Part shown: in pieces, positions 1 through 10,802 of the stretch
How positions within the stretch are numbered: position 1 is the stretch's first letter
Layout of the letters: each line of letters starts with the position of its first letter
DNA from: Novosphingobium sp. Chol11
Lineage (GTDB): Bacteria > Pseudomonadota > Alphaproteobacteria > Sphingomonadales > Sphingomonadaceae
Assembly (NCBI GenBank): GCA_945906105.1
Contig: CAMDQO010000021.1
Location: 1 to 48,043 of the forward strand
Direction of reading: 5' to 3'
Length of the DNA stretch: 48,043 nucleotides
Program-made: the position numbers and the translations under genes
The notes under the pieces: model-generated
The model's input: only the letters and a program-made list of their open reading frames with translations
What the model was told of the DNA's origin: nothing
Databases searched by the model: none

Positions 1-82
1 ACGCAACCCGCCGCCGTGACAGCCCGCTGCTCAGAGCAATCCGAACCGCCTCACGCTTGAAATCTTCCGTATGCTTGATCAT
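1..82 (-). CDS. IS3-family transposase OrfA, N-terminal part (runs off the left edge)
   Basis: An ATG at complement 82..80 opens a frame of 27 codons that stays open to the window edge. The peptide begins MIKHTEDFKREAVRIAL and continues SSGLSRRRVA, the usual start of IS3-type OrfA proteins, whose N-terminal helix-turn-helix binds the element's ends. A good ribosome binding site (AAGGAGA) lies about 8 bases upstream. Family recognition is from this N-terminal signature alone; the rest of OrfA and OrfB must lie outside the window. Confidence 0.75.
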   Translation of the reverse strand, partial: MIKHTEDFKREAVRIALSSGLSRRRVA

Positions 83-141
83 CTCGTCGGTCTCCTTGAG
101 CGAGTGTTAAACTCTCAAGTGACCGGCGCAAAACCGTTACA
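1..141 (-). mobile_element. End of an IS3-like insertion sequence (partial)
   Basis: The left edge carries the beginning of an OrfA-type transposase gene read leftwards, plus its untranslated leader. Read on the minus strand, a plausible terminal sequence starts with TGTAACGG near position 141 and leads into the transposase ribosome binding site. The exact end is inferred only from the TG terminal dinucleotide typical of IS3-family ends. Neither the other inverted repeat nor a target duplication is in the window, so the boundary may be off by several bases. Confidence 0.55.
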
Positions 142-663
142 AGTCCAGAGCGGTGCATGTGGCGGAAAGCCCGTCGACTGCGCGCCCGCAATATGTGAAG
201 CATGAAAAGCGCGTTGCCGTTAAGGCGCAACCCAAACATGCCAAGCGCTATTATGTCACGCGCAGCGAACCACGCCGCGTCAAGCGCGTTCGCAAGATCG
301 TCCGTAAGACGTCATGCTGCGCTCCGGCCCAGCAGATGGCCATGGTGCCGATGCCCTATATGCCGCCGATGCCACCGATGCCCCAGGGCGGTTCGGGTGG
401 CGGCACGGTGGTGATTGGCGGCTCGGGCGGATTCGGCTTTGGCGGCGGCTTCTTCGGCGGCTTCTTCGGCGGCGGTTCGGGCGGTAGCGGCGGCAGCGTG
501 GTTATCACCTCGACCGGATCGACTTCCACTTCGGGCGGATCAACCTCGGGCGGCTCGACCTCGACCTCTGGTGGTTCGACCTCCAGCGGTGGCAGCAGCA
601 GCTCGACCACCACGGGCGGGGTTTCCACCTCGACCGGCGGTGTTTCAACCTCGACCTCGACAT

Positions 664-800
664 CCTCGGGCAATGTTAGCACTTCCTCGGGCAACGTGTC
701 CTCATCGAGCGGCAATGTTTCGAGCTCTTCGGGTAATGTCAGCACCTCTTCGGGCAACGTCTCGACTTCATCGGGCAATGTTTCCAGCTCGAGCAGCAGC
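664..800 (+). repeat. Tandem repeat of about 18 bp encoding SSGNV(S/T) units
   Basis: Seven consecutive units code for Ser-Ser-Gly-Asn-Val followed by Ser or Thr, leading straight into a poly-Ser tract made of mixed Ser codons. Codon choice differs between units, so the repeat is conserved at the protein level more than at the DNA level. Confidence 0.8.
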
Positions 801-896
801 TCTTCCAGCTCGTCATCGTCGTCCAGTTCATCATCTTCATCGAGCTCTTCGGGTTCGAGCTCGGGCGGCGGCTCGACAGGAGGCAAGGACGATCAC

Positions 897-1016
897 GGCG
901 GATCTTCGGGCGGCCATGGCGGTTCCTCAGGTGGCCATGGCGGTTCCTCCGGTGGCCACGGCGGATCATCTGGCGGCCATGGTGGTTCGTCAGGCGGTCA
1001 CGGCGGATCATCTGGC
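897..1016 (+). repeat. 21-bp tandem repeat encoding GGSSGGH
   Basis: Five full 21-bp units and a partial sixth encode Gly-Gly-Ser-Ser-Gly-Gly-His inside the PEP-CTERM protein. The regularly spaced histidines are the only charged or ionisable side chains in this part of the protein apart from a preceding KDDH. Confidence 0.8.
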
Positions 1017-1498
1017 GCCAGCTCTTCGGGCAGCTCGGGTGGAAGCTCCGGCTCTTCGGGAAGTTCCTCATCGGGCAGTTCGGGCGGTTCATCCTCTGGC
1101 AGCTCATCGTCGAGCGGCTCTTCGTCCTCTTCGACCAGCTCTTCAGGCAGTTCGTCAGGTTCCTCAGGCGGCAGCACGGGTGGCAGCACCTCGGGAAGTT
1201 CAAGCGGCAGCTCGTCGGGCAGCTCGAGTGGTTCGTCCAGCGGCAGTTCAACAGGTTCCACCGGAGGCTCCACTTCGTCAAGCGGCAGCACTTCGGGTTC
1301 ATCCTCGACCAGCTCGTCAACCTCGGGCTCGTCGTCGGGCAGCACTTCTGGCGGTTCTACGAGCGGCAGCTCTGGCGGCCACGAAGTTCCGGCTCCGCCC
1401 ATGCTGCTGCTGTTCGGCGCAGCTGCGGCAACGCTGGCTGGCAGGAAGCGGCTCGCCAAAAAGGCCTGAGCCACCAGGCAGCAATATCGCGAAACGAA

Positions 1499-1531
1499 AA
1501 GGGGCGCGGATCACCAAGATCCGCGCCCCTT
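1499..1531. terminator. Bidirectional intrinsic terminator
   Basis: A perfect 14-bp stem (AAGGGGCGCGGATC and its complement) with a 5-base loop lies between the convergent PEP-CTERM and rhodanese genes. Read on the minus strand it is followed by TTTTCGTTT, so it mainly serves the rhodanese transcript; the plus-strand side has only CTCTC after it. Confidence 0.8.
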
Positions 1532-1543
1532 CTCTCGTGTGGT

Positions 1544-2062
1544 TCAAGCGCCTTTGGCGATCCAGTCAACACCGGGGTCGCTGGTGCCGATCACATCGGC
1601 CAGTTCCCAGACATTATGATAGCCATAACCGTGAAGGTTGATGAAGGTCGGGATATTGAGCGCCAGTGGCGCAGCCTTCATCATCACCGGCGCGCGATTA
1701 TCGCGGAAATTGTTGTTGCAATAGATGAAGATCGGCCGCTGCGGATTATCGCCCAGCACCTCACGCAGCGCTTCGGCGGTGAAATCGGTGAAGGGCAGGT
1801 TGATCGCGCCTTTCAGATGCCCGCGCGCATAGGTCGTGGCTGACCGGGCATCGAGCAGCACTGCACCCTGAGCGCTGGCGCGCGCGGCAAAGGCGTCCCA
1901 GCCCAGCCGGTGCTTGGTGCGCACCTTCTCCAGATCACCCACCAGCGCGGAAAAGCCGGGATAGTCGATCTGCGGATTGGCAGACGCTCGATCATTGGCG
2001 ACGGCAGGCATGGCGATCAGGCACAGCGCCACGGGTGCGCACAGCAGCGTTACAGTTTTCAT
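1544..2062 (-). CDS. Secreted rhodanese-like domain protein
   Basis: The protein has 172 residues. Residues 1-22 form a signal peptide ending AVAN, so the protein should be periplasmic. A single rhodanese domain fills the rest: DARSATTYARGHLKGAINLP (residues 71-90) is the classic CH2A-like motif, and the active-site loop carries cysteine 115 (IYCNNNFRDN). Rhodanese domains transfer or bind sulfane sulfur on that cysteine. The loop is longer than in classical sulfurtransferases, so the substrate is unknown. It is the last gene of a minus-strand run after acnA and a small membrane protein (85-base gap) and ends at a strong hairpin. Confidence 0.85.
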   Translation of the reverse strand: MKTVTLLCAPVALCLIAMPAVANDRASANPQIDYPGFSALVGDLEKVRTKHRLGWDAFAARASAQGAVLLDARSATTYARGHLKGAINLPFTDFTAEALREVLGDNPQRPIFIYCNNNFRDNRAPVMMKAAPLALNIPTFINLHGYGYHNVWELADVIGTSDPGVDWIAKGA

Positions 2063-2146
2063 GGATTTTCCCTCCTGCCCCCAGGTGGTTCGGGCAGAAT
2101 GGGCATTGCGGCTTTACCGGGGCTGAATGCCCGCGCTCAATGGCTG

Positions 2147-2389
2147 TCAGGATTTGAGATGCAGCCGCCAGAGCGTCGCCAGCCCGACCCCGCACCATAC
2201 TATGTTGAGCGCAATCGACGGGATTGCCCCGTGCCAGCCAGAGTTGACGATAAACCCTGCCGCACCGGCGACATTCATCCATTGGAAGGTCGTCGATTGC
2301 CCCGTAAGCTTGCCCACCGACATCAGAATGTAGGCACCAAGGATGAGCAGCGCCGCTGCCCACCCAATGACTTCGATGGCAATGATCAT
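2147..2389 (-). CDS. CBU_0592-like small membrane protein
   Basis: This 80-residue protein has three hydrophobic segments (about 8-25, 38-50 and 56-72) with the family features GKLTGQS after the first and NSGWHGAIPSIALN before the third. It resembles the CBU_0592 family of small inner-membrane proteins, whose function is not known. Its start lies only 8 bases after the acnA stop codon, so the two are almost certainly cotranscribed and may be translationally coupled. I see no catalytic residues. Confidence 0.7.
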   Translation of the reverse strand: MIIAIEVIGWAAALLILGAYILMSVGKLTGQSTTFQWMNVAGAAGFIVNSGWHGAIPSIALNIVWCGVGLATLWRLHLKS

Positions 2390-2397
2390 CTGGCCGT

Positions 2398-5070
<2,673 letters not shown>

Positions 5071-5224
5071 GCCGCTTGATCTCCTGATGCTGGAGGCCTG
5101 CCGCGCGCGCCCCTTCGCGGGTGCAGCAGAACCGTTTGTCGGCGCCGCCGATGGCCCTTTAGGGGCCGTGCGTCAAGAGGCAGAAGCTGCGGAAATCGAG
5201 CGAATGGGCATGAGATTTGCTGGT

Positions 5225-6106
5225 TCAGGTCGCCGCAACCGCTTTGGGTCCGCGCGTGCCGATCCAGCAGCCGATCAGGATCAGCGCCAAGCCGCCCAGC
5301 GTGCCGACAGTAAGGCCTTCGTCAAACCACAGCCAGCCCATCAGCGCCGCCCAGATGAAGGCGGTATATTCGATCGGCACCAGCGCCTGTGCCTCGGCAC
5401 GGGCATAGGCCCAACTCAGCAGCATCAAGGCGCCTGTTGCCAGCAAGGCAGCGCCGGTGATGTCAGCGATTCCTGCCGCACTTGGCATCTGCCACAGCCA
5501 TGGCAGGAACGGCAGCAGGGTGAGGAATACGAAGAAATTCTGGAATGCCGTCACCTCGATGGGGGAGGCAAGCTGGGCCTGCTGGCGTTGCAGGATGATA
5601 TTCCAGGCATAGAGCACGGCGGACAGCAGCACGGCGGCAATGCCCTTGGCCGCCTCTGCCCCCATCGGGGCTGAGCTGATTCGCTCTGCGGCGATAATCA
5701 GCACTCCGGCAAAGCACAGCACCGAGGCGATGATGGCCTCACGCCGGATCTGTTCACCAAGCAGCACGGCGGCAAGGTACAGCGCGATCAGCGGGGCGAT
5801 GAATGACAGCGCCATGCCCTGCGCCATGGGTGTGCGGACAAGGCCGTAAAAAAAGCTCGCCGCCATGATGCAGCAGATAAACCCGCGCAAAGCATGGAGT
5901 TTGAGCACGGGCGAAGTCGGCCAGCGCCCGCCGCCCGCACGCCACAGCAGTGCCGTTGCGATTCCGGCCATGACACTTCGCAACAACATGGCGCTGTAAA
6001 CGCCGCCGCCGATCGAGGCGCGCTTCATGAAGGCGTCCATGATCGAAAACAGGGCGATCCCGAGAACGGTCGCGAGAATGGGTAACAGACGGTGGTGACG
6101 GGCCAT
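5225..6106 (-). CDS. DMT-family (EamA) transporter
   Basis: The 293-residue protein is almost entirely hydrophobic, with about ten membrane helices forming two EamA repeats (about residues 8-140 and 155-288). The first helix contains IALFSIMDAFMKRA and the middle has FFYGLVRTPMAQGMALSFIAPLIALYLA, the EamA signature. Members export amino acids, drugs or other small metabolites; the substrate cannot be told from sequence. It lies upstream of acnA in the same direction and is divergent from an L,D-transpeptidase gene across a 181-base gap. Confidence 0.88.
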   Translation of the reverse strand: MARHHRLLPILATVLGIALFSIMDAFMKRASIGGGVYSAMLLRSVMAGIATALLWRAGGGRWPTSPVLKLHALRGFICCIMAASFFYGLVRTPMAQGMALSFIAPLIALYLAAVLLGEQIRREAIIASVLCFAGVLIIAAERISSAPMGAEAAKGIAAVLLSAVLYAWNIILQRQQAQLASPIEVTAFQNFFVFLTLLPFLPWLWQMPSAAGIADITGAALLATGALMLLSWAYARAEAQALVPIEYTAFIWAALMGWLWFDEGLTVGTLGGLALILIGCWIGTRGPKAVAAT

Positions 6107-6287
6107 GCTGCCCCATAGTGCGGGCCTGCGCCCCAGTCACCTGCTGCCGAAGCGGCACTTGCAGATGATTCATCGCTGGTAAACCCTCGGTGGTTGATGC
6201 AGCGCGGTGAAACGGGCATGGGGCTAGGGCAAGCAGGCCAATCCTGAAGCAATTCAGAACGTCAGCCCAAAACAGCAGGATCTCACT

Positions 6288-7685
6288 ATGATTGGCAGTC
6301 GAAATCGGATTTTGACATCGGCAACTCTGATCGGGCTAGGCCTCGCAGGCTGTGGCGTGACCGCTCAGGCACAAGTGATGACCCCGGCGCCCGTCGCCAC
6401 GACTCCATCGTCATCTGCTCCAACAGCAGTGCCGGCAATCGCGCCGACGCCGGTCCCGGCACCTGCAAAACCAGCGATAGCAACACCCAAGCCTGCCCCC
6501 ACACCTCCGGTTGCCCCGGTAATGCACTGGTCCGCCACCGATGCGCAGTCCTTGCTGGCGGTGATCCAGGATATTGACAGCGAGGGTCTGATCCCCGTCG
6601 ATTATAACCCGGGCGCGCTCAAAGCCGCTATCGCCGCCGGTGAAGGTGCTGCGCTTGATGCGCTCGCCTCCAAAAGCTTTACCTGGCTCACCGAGGATCT
6701 GCGCGATGGCCGCACGCCGATGAAGGCGCGGGCGCAATGGTTCGCCTTTGACAAGGACATGGACCTCAATCCCACTGAGGCGGTGATGGCGCGTGCGCTT
6801 CTCAGCCATGACATTGCCGGAACGCTGGCCGCACTGAACCCCACTTATCCCGATTACGCGGTGCTGAAAGACGCACTGGAAGCAACGCCCGCTGCCGAAA
6901 CCAAGCGGCGTGCGATGATCCGCGCCAATATGGACCGCTGGCGCTGGCTGAGCCGCGATCTGGGCGAATATTACCTGATGACCAATGTGCCCGAGTTTCA
7001 GCTGCGGTTGGTGCGCAAGGACAAGATCGTCCGCACCTATCGCACCATTGTCGGCAAGCCGGGCAAGACGGCCACGCCGCAACTTTCCGAGCTGGTTGAA
7101 GGGGTGATTTTCAACCCGACCTGGACCGTGCCGCAGTCTATCGTCGTCGGTGAAGGGCTTGGCCGCAAATATGGCAGCGTCGCCGCAGCCAAGGCCGCCG
7201 GTTATACCATGACCAAGAGCGCCAACGGCACGATTACCATGGTCCAGCAACCCGGACCCGGCAATTCACTCGGCCTGATGAAGCTTGATATGCCCAACCC
7301 GCACGCCATCTTCCTGCATGATACGCCATCACGCGGGCTGTTCAACCAGACCTTCCGCGCACTCAGCCACGGCTGCGTCCGCACCGAGCGCGCGCGCGAA
7401 CTGGCGATTGCCTTGACGATCATCGGAGGCGGCAAGACGGCGGACGAGGCGGCGGTAATCAGCGGTTCTGGCGTCTATACCAAGGTGCCGATGACGCGGA
7501 CCATGCCGGTGTACATCGGCTATTTCACCATGGCCAAGGACATCAATGGCGTGCTTTCCAGCTTCGCCGATATCTATGGCCGCGATGCGCCGGTGCTGGC
7601 GAGTTTCACCCAGACCCGCGCATTGAAAACCGGCCAGCGCAACAGCGAGGAAAAGGTGATCGCGATCGACAAGCCGGGTGTGTGA
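6288..7685 (+). CDS. L,D-transpeptidase of the YcbB/LdtD type
   Basis: The 465-residue envelope protein should form 3-3 cross-links in peptidoglycan. Residues 1-22 look like a lipoprotein signal with lipobox LAGC (C22), although cleavage after AQA a little later is also possible. A Pro/Ala-rich linker (about 30-80) leads to a scaffold domain and then the YkuD catalytic domain, with substrate-side IFLHDTPSR and the active-site SHGCVR (H361, C363). AGGA lies 7 bases before the ATG. The size and the HDTPS motif place it with YcbB-like enzymes rather than the small ErfK type. It ends 10 bases from the stop of an opposing YkuD_2-type gene. Confidence 0.92.
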   Translation: MIGSRNRILTSATLIGLGLAGCGVTAQAQVMTPAPVATTPSSSAPTAVPAIAPTPVPAPAKPAIATPKPAPTPPVAPVMHWSATDAQSLLAVIQDIDSEGLIPVDYNPGALKAAIAAGEGAALDALASKSFTWLTEDLRDGRTPMKARAQWFAFDKDMDLNPTEAVMARALLSHDIAGTLAALNPTYPDYAVLKDALEATPAAETKRRAMIRANMDRWRWLSRDLGEYYLMTNVPEFQLRLVRKDKIVRTYRTIVGKPGKTATPQLSELVEGVIFNPTWTVPQSIVVGEGLGRKYGSVAAAKAAGYTMTKSANGTITMVQQPGPGNSLGLMKLDMPNPHAIFLHDTPSRGLFNQTFRALSHGCVRTERARELAIALTIIGGGKTADEAAVISGSGVYTKVPMTRTMPVYIGYFTMAKDINGVLSSFADIYGRDAPVLASFTQTRALKTGQRNSEEKVIAIDKPGV

Positions 7686-7695
7686 GCGAAGCGCT

Positions 7696-8421
7696 TCAGG
7701 CCTCGCCGATGCGATCCGCATAGAGCAACCGTCCGCCTGAAAGGTTCCACAGCGCTTCGTTGAACTGATCGGGGGCCATGGCAAAGCAGCCTTCGCTGCG
7801 GCCGAGTTTGCCCCATTTCTCGATCCAGGTTGGCGAGGCATAGGGGGCGGGGTGCATGACGATGGCGCGTTCAAGCGCGGTGCGGTTATCCGGATCCAGC
7901 CCCATGAGGCGGATCGAGGTGCCATATTTGCCCTTGTACCATTCAGCCGTAACATAGGCCCCGCGCGAAGTCGCTTCGGAACCCGGCACGTTTGAGAAGG
8001 ATTTCAGCCAGCCGTCATGCTCATGGTCAGAGCCGCGGCCATGGGCGACATAGAACGAACGGACCGTGCCGTTTTCCAGATTGGCGAAGTGCAGGCGCGG
8101 CAAGGTGGAGGGGCGAGCAAAATCGGCAATGCCGACAATATCGCGCCGCCAGACCGACGATCCAGCGCGCTCAAGCTGGCGCTTCGCGAGGGCCAACACC
8201 TTGCGGTCATAGGCGGGGTCCGGCACCAGCACCGTTGGCAACGCCGGTTGCGGCGGAGCAATGATTGGCTCGGTGGGAGGAACCGCTGTTGGCGCTATCC
8301 CGAAGGCCCGGTCGAAATCAGACTGAAGCGATTGTGCCAGCGCACGACCGGGCAGCGCGAGCGAAGCGCCCATGGCCAGACCCCCGGTCAGCAAGTCACG
8401 TCTGTTGATCGCACCACTCAT
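7696..8421 (-). CDS. Murein L,D-transpeptidase-like protein (YkuD_2 type)
   Basis: The 241-residue protein has a Tat-type signal (INRRDLLTGGLAMGASLALPGRALA), so it should be exported folded. The catalytic core shows the YkuD_2 pattern: VMHPAPYAS for the histidine region and LGRSEGCFAM with cysteine 212 as nucleophile. This family is predicted to act on peptidoglycan peptides like L,D-transpeptidases. It is convergent with the YcbB-type gene, the stop codons separated by about 10 bases. No recognisable terminator fits between them. Confidence 0.85.
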   Translation of the reverse strand: MSGAINRRDLLTGGLAMGASLALPGRALAQSLQSDFDRAFGIAPTAVPPTEPIIAPPQPALPTVLVPDPAYDRKVLALAKRQLERAGSSVWRRDIVGIADFARPSTLPRLHFANLENGTVRSFYVAHGRGSDHEHDGWLKSFSNVPGSEATSRGAYVTAEWYKGKYGTSIRLMGLDPDNRTALERAIVMHPAPYASPTWIEKWGKLGRSEGCFAMAPDQFNEALWNLSGGRLLYADRIGEA

Positions 8422-8510
8422 TGCAAACAGGATAATACAGGACTTGGCTGATTCGCGTAAAATTGCGGTGAAATAGCCTGTGCCTGCGATGAAACGCTCT
8501 TTTACAGCGA

Positions 8511-8987
8511 TCAGGCGGCGAGTTCGGCCAAAGCTGCCCCATCAACGCGCATAACCGTCCATTCATCGAGCGGCCGCGCACCCAGCTTGCGGTAAAAGCC
8601 GATGGCGGGTTCGTTCCAGTCCAGTACCGACCATTCAAGCCGCGCGCAGCTGCGCTCCACGGCAAGTTTTGCAAGATGGGCGAGCAAAGCCTTGCCCAGT
8701 CCGGCACCGCGCGCCTCTGGCCGCACGAACAGGTCTTCCAGATAGATTCCGGGACAGCCTTCGAAGGTCGAGAAATTATGGAAAAACAGCGCGAAGCCTT
8801 GGGCTTCGCCATCAATCTCGCCAATCACCACTTCGGCCATGGGCCGCGCACCGAACAGGTGCTCGCCCAGCTGGGCTTCATCGAAACGGACTTCGTGCGC
8901 CAACCGCTCATAGACCGCGAGATCGCGAATCAGCGCGGCAATTAGCGGCAGGTCGGATGGAACGGCGGGCCGGATGGTATGTGTCAT
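8511..8987 (-). CDS. GNAT N-acetyltransferase (SSAT/thialysine acetyltransferase-like)
   Basis: This 158-residue GNAT protein covers the whole fold: [23 protein letters not shown] at the start, the acetyl-CoA pyrophosphate-binding loop RPEARGAGLGKALL (about 93-106) and a C-terminal NEPAIGFYRKLGARPLDEW. The FHNFSTFEGCPGIYLEDLFV segment is typical of the diamine/thialysine acetyltransferase group, which acetylates small polyamine-like amines. The exact substrate is inferred from that resemblance only. It is followed on the same strand, 89 bases on, by a YkuD_2 gene. Confidence 0.85.
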   Translation of the reverse strand: MTHTIRPAVPSDLPLIAALIRDLAVYERLAHEVRFDEAQLGEHLFGARPMAEVVIGEIDGEAQGFALFFHNFSTFEGCPGIYLEDLFVRPEARGAGLGKALLAHLAKLAVERSCARLEWSVLDWNEPAIGFYRKLGARPLDEWTVMRVDGAALAELAA

Positions 8988-9018
8988 TCACGGCACCTAA
9001 CCGGGATCGAGGACCGCT

Positions 9019-9543
9019 TCAATCGTGCCCGATCACCATGCGATCACCCTTAAGCTCAACCCGCCCCAGCTTTTTCAGCAGCGACTGACCGAGCAGGTTG
9101 GTATCGAGCCCTTCGAGCACGACCACCTCGACATCCCGGAATTCACGCCCGGCAATGTGAAACTCATCAACCACAAAGCGCGCGCCGTTGCCGGTGCCCG
9201 ATGCCGTCTGCATCAGCGGCTGAAAGTTGGAAGGATCAACCGGCAGCCTGGCGGCTTCGGCTGTCGCCACCGTCAGCGCGACAATATCGGCACCGGTATC
9301 GACCAGAAACGGCGCTTCTTCACCATTGAGCTTGGCATTGAGGTGGAACTGGCCGGAACTGTCGCGATTGATGATCGTCGGCCCCTCCTCCGCCACATTG
9401 CGCGCCGACATGGCCTTGGCTCTGGCCGTGGCCGTTGCTTCAGGCGCTGGCTCACCAGCAGCTTCCACCAGTGCGCCGCTGCCCTGAGCCAGCAACACCA
9501 TGCAGGCAACCGCCGACAGCGCAAAGAATACGGTGCGATTCAT
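9019..9543 (-). CDS. Membrane-anchored or secreted retropepsin-like aspartic protease
   Basis: The 174-residue protein has an N-terminal hydrophobic segment (about 5-27), an Ala-rich linker and one retroviral-type aspartic protease domain. The catalytic motif is FLVDTGAD (D82), and LLGQSLLKKLGRVELKGDRMVI closes the domain as in the TIGR02281 family of clan AA proteases. A single-copy domain implies it works as a dimer. Substrates of the bacterial family are not well known. It sits 55 bases downstream of ispG on the same strand; a functional link is not evident. Confidence 0.82.
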   Translation of the reverse strand: MNRTVFFALSAVACMVLLAQGSGALVEAAGEPAPEATATARAKAMSARNVAEEGPTIINRDSSGQFHLNAKLNGEEAPFLVDTGADIVALTVATAEAARLPVDPSNFQPLMQTASGTGNGARFVVDEFHIAGREFRDVEVVVLEGLDTNLLGQSLLKKLGRVELKGDRMVIGHD

Positions 9544-9598
9544 GAAGGTGAACCTACCGCGAAGGGGTTAGCGAATTACCAACGGGGTAAAATTGGGT

Positions 9599-10732
9599 TT
9601 AGGCCACCGCCTCAGCTGCCCCCGCATCGCTCATCGCCGCTTCGATCTCTGCCGCCTTGGCTTCGACCAGTGCAACGATGTGATCGAGCATGTCGGCGCT
9701 TTGCACGTGGTGATCGGTGACGCCGGCGAGATAGACCATGTGCTTGCCATTGCCGCCGCCGGTGATGCCGATATCGGTTTCGCGCGCCTCGCCGGGGCCG
9801 TTGACCACGCAGCCGAGCACTGAGAGGCTCATCGGCGTCTTGATGTGGCTGAGGCGGCTTTCGAGCGCTTCGACGGTGCGAATCACATCGAAACCTTGCC
9901 GCGCGCAAGAAGGACACGAGACGACCCGTACGCCGCGCGTCCTCAGCCCCAGTGATTTCAGAATCTCGAAGCCGACGCGCACTTCTTCTTCGGGTTCGGC
10001 CGAAAGCGAGACGCGGATGGTGTCGCCGATCCCGGCCCACAGCAAGTTGCCGATGCCGATCGCGCTCTTCACGGTGCCACCAATCAAGCCGCCTGCTTCG
10101 GTGATGCCAAGGTGCAGTGGGCAATCGACCGCTTCGGCCAGGCTCATATAGGCGGCCACAGCCAGGAACGTGTCGCTGGCTTTGACCGCCACCTTGAATT
10201 CATGAAAATCATGGTCCTGCAGCAGCTTGATGTGATCGAGCGCCGATTCAACCAGTGCCTCCGGGCAAGGCTCACCATATTTTTCGAGCAGGTCTTTCTC
10301 AAGGCTACCGGCGTTGACCCCGATGCGGATCGCACAGCCATTGGCCTTGGCGGCGCGCACCACTTCGGCAACGCGCTCGCTACTGCCGATATTGCCCGGA
10401 TTGATCCTCAGGCAAGCCGCGCCCGCATCGGCTGCTTCGAGCGCTCGTTTATAATGGAAATGGATGTCGGCGATGATCGGCACTTGCGCCGCGCGGACAA
10501 TTTCCCCCAGCGCTGCCGTGCTCTCCGCATCAGGGCAGGACACGCGGATAAGATCGGCCCCGGCATCCTCGCAGCGGCGGATCTGGTCGATCGTCGCGCG
10601 GGCATCGGATGTCAGCGTATTGGTCATGGTCTGCACGGTGATCGGCGCATCGCCGCCCACCGGGACATTGCCGACCATGATCTGCCGGGAACTGCGCCGC
10701 GCGATATCGCGCCAAGGTCTGATGGATGACAT
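9599..10732 (-). CDS. ispG: 4-hydroxy-3-methylbut-2-enyl diphosphate synthase
   Basis: IspG makes HMBPP, the penultimate step of the MEP isoprenoid pathway, using a 4Fe-4S cluster. The TIM-barrel part begins near residue 12 with the substrate-binding [15 protein letters not shown], and the C-terminal domain shows the cluster ligands CPSCARQG (C273, C276) and [11 protein letters not shown] (C308, with the neighbouring Glu as fourth ligand). The 377-residue form starts at the ATG at 10732; a TTG seven codons upstream is also in frame but less likely. Length is normal for the bacterial enzyme. Confidence 0.96.
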   Translation of the reverse strand: MSSIRPWRDIARRSSRQIMVGNVPVGGDAPITVQTMTNTLTSDARATIDQIRRCEDAGADLIRVSCPDAESTAALGEIVRAAQVPIIADIHFHYKRALEAADAGAACLRINPGNIGSSERVAEVVRAAKANGCAIRIGVNAGSLEKDLLEKYGEPCPEALVESALDHIKLLQDHDFHEFKVAVKASDTFLAVAAYMSLAEAVDCPLHLGITEAGGLIGGTVKSAIGIGNLLWAGIGDTIRVSLSAEPEEEVRVGFEILKSLGLRTRGVRVVSCPSCARQGFDVIRTVEALESRLSHIKTPMSLSVLGCVVNGPGEARETDIGITGGGNGKHMVYLAGVTDHHVQSADMLDHIVALVEAKAAEIEAAMSDAGAAEAVA

Positions 10733-10802
10733 GGGCGTTCTATACGGGCGCAATGGCGGCGGGGCAAACTACAAGAAGCATGACCCGCCGCCTGCCGATG
10801 CC

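Larger units (their letters stand above)
153..1469 (+). pseudogene. Ser/Gly-rich PEP-CTERM surface protein, 5' end apparently lost to the IS
   Basis: The frame runs from about 123 to 1469 and gives about 438 residues from a GTG at 153. After a basic segment (residues 20-52) and a Met/Pro-rich patch (about 62-77) come Gly-rich sheets, seven SSGNV-type repeats, a long poly-Ser tract, five GGSSGGH units and a further Ser/Gly region. The C-terminus has VPAP, a hydrophobic helix of about 18 residues and a basic tail (RKRLAKK), the PEP-CTERM sorting signal recognised by exosortase. Such proteins need an N-terminal signal peptide, but none is encoded: the frame is open only back to 123 and the IS end lies immediately upstream. 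The GTG at 153 is therefore probably an internal valine codon, and the exported protein is probably no longer made. It could still be translated as a cytoplasmic remnant. Confidence 0.65.

Noticed and set aside
897..1016. Regular repeats that could suggest a CRISPR array
   Set aside because: Units are contiguous without spacers, in frame, and encode GGSSGGH.
356..1474. Several long minus-strand and shifted frames rich in Glu/Pro/Leu or Ala/Arg
   Set aside because: They are shadows of the Ser/Gly repeat of the PEP-CTERM protein, whose codons read as acidic or Arg-rich repeats in other frames.
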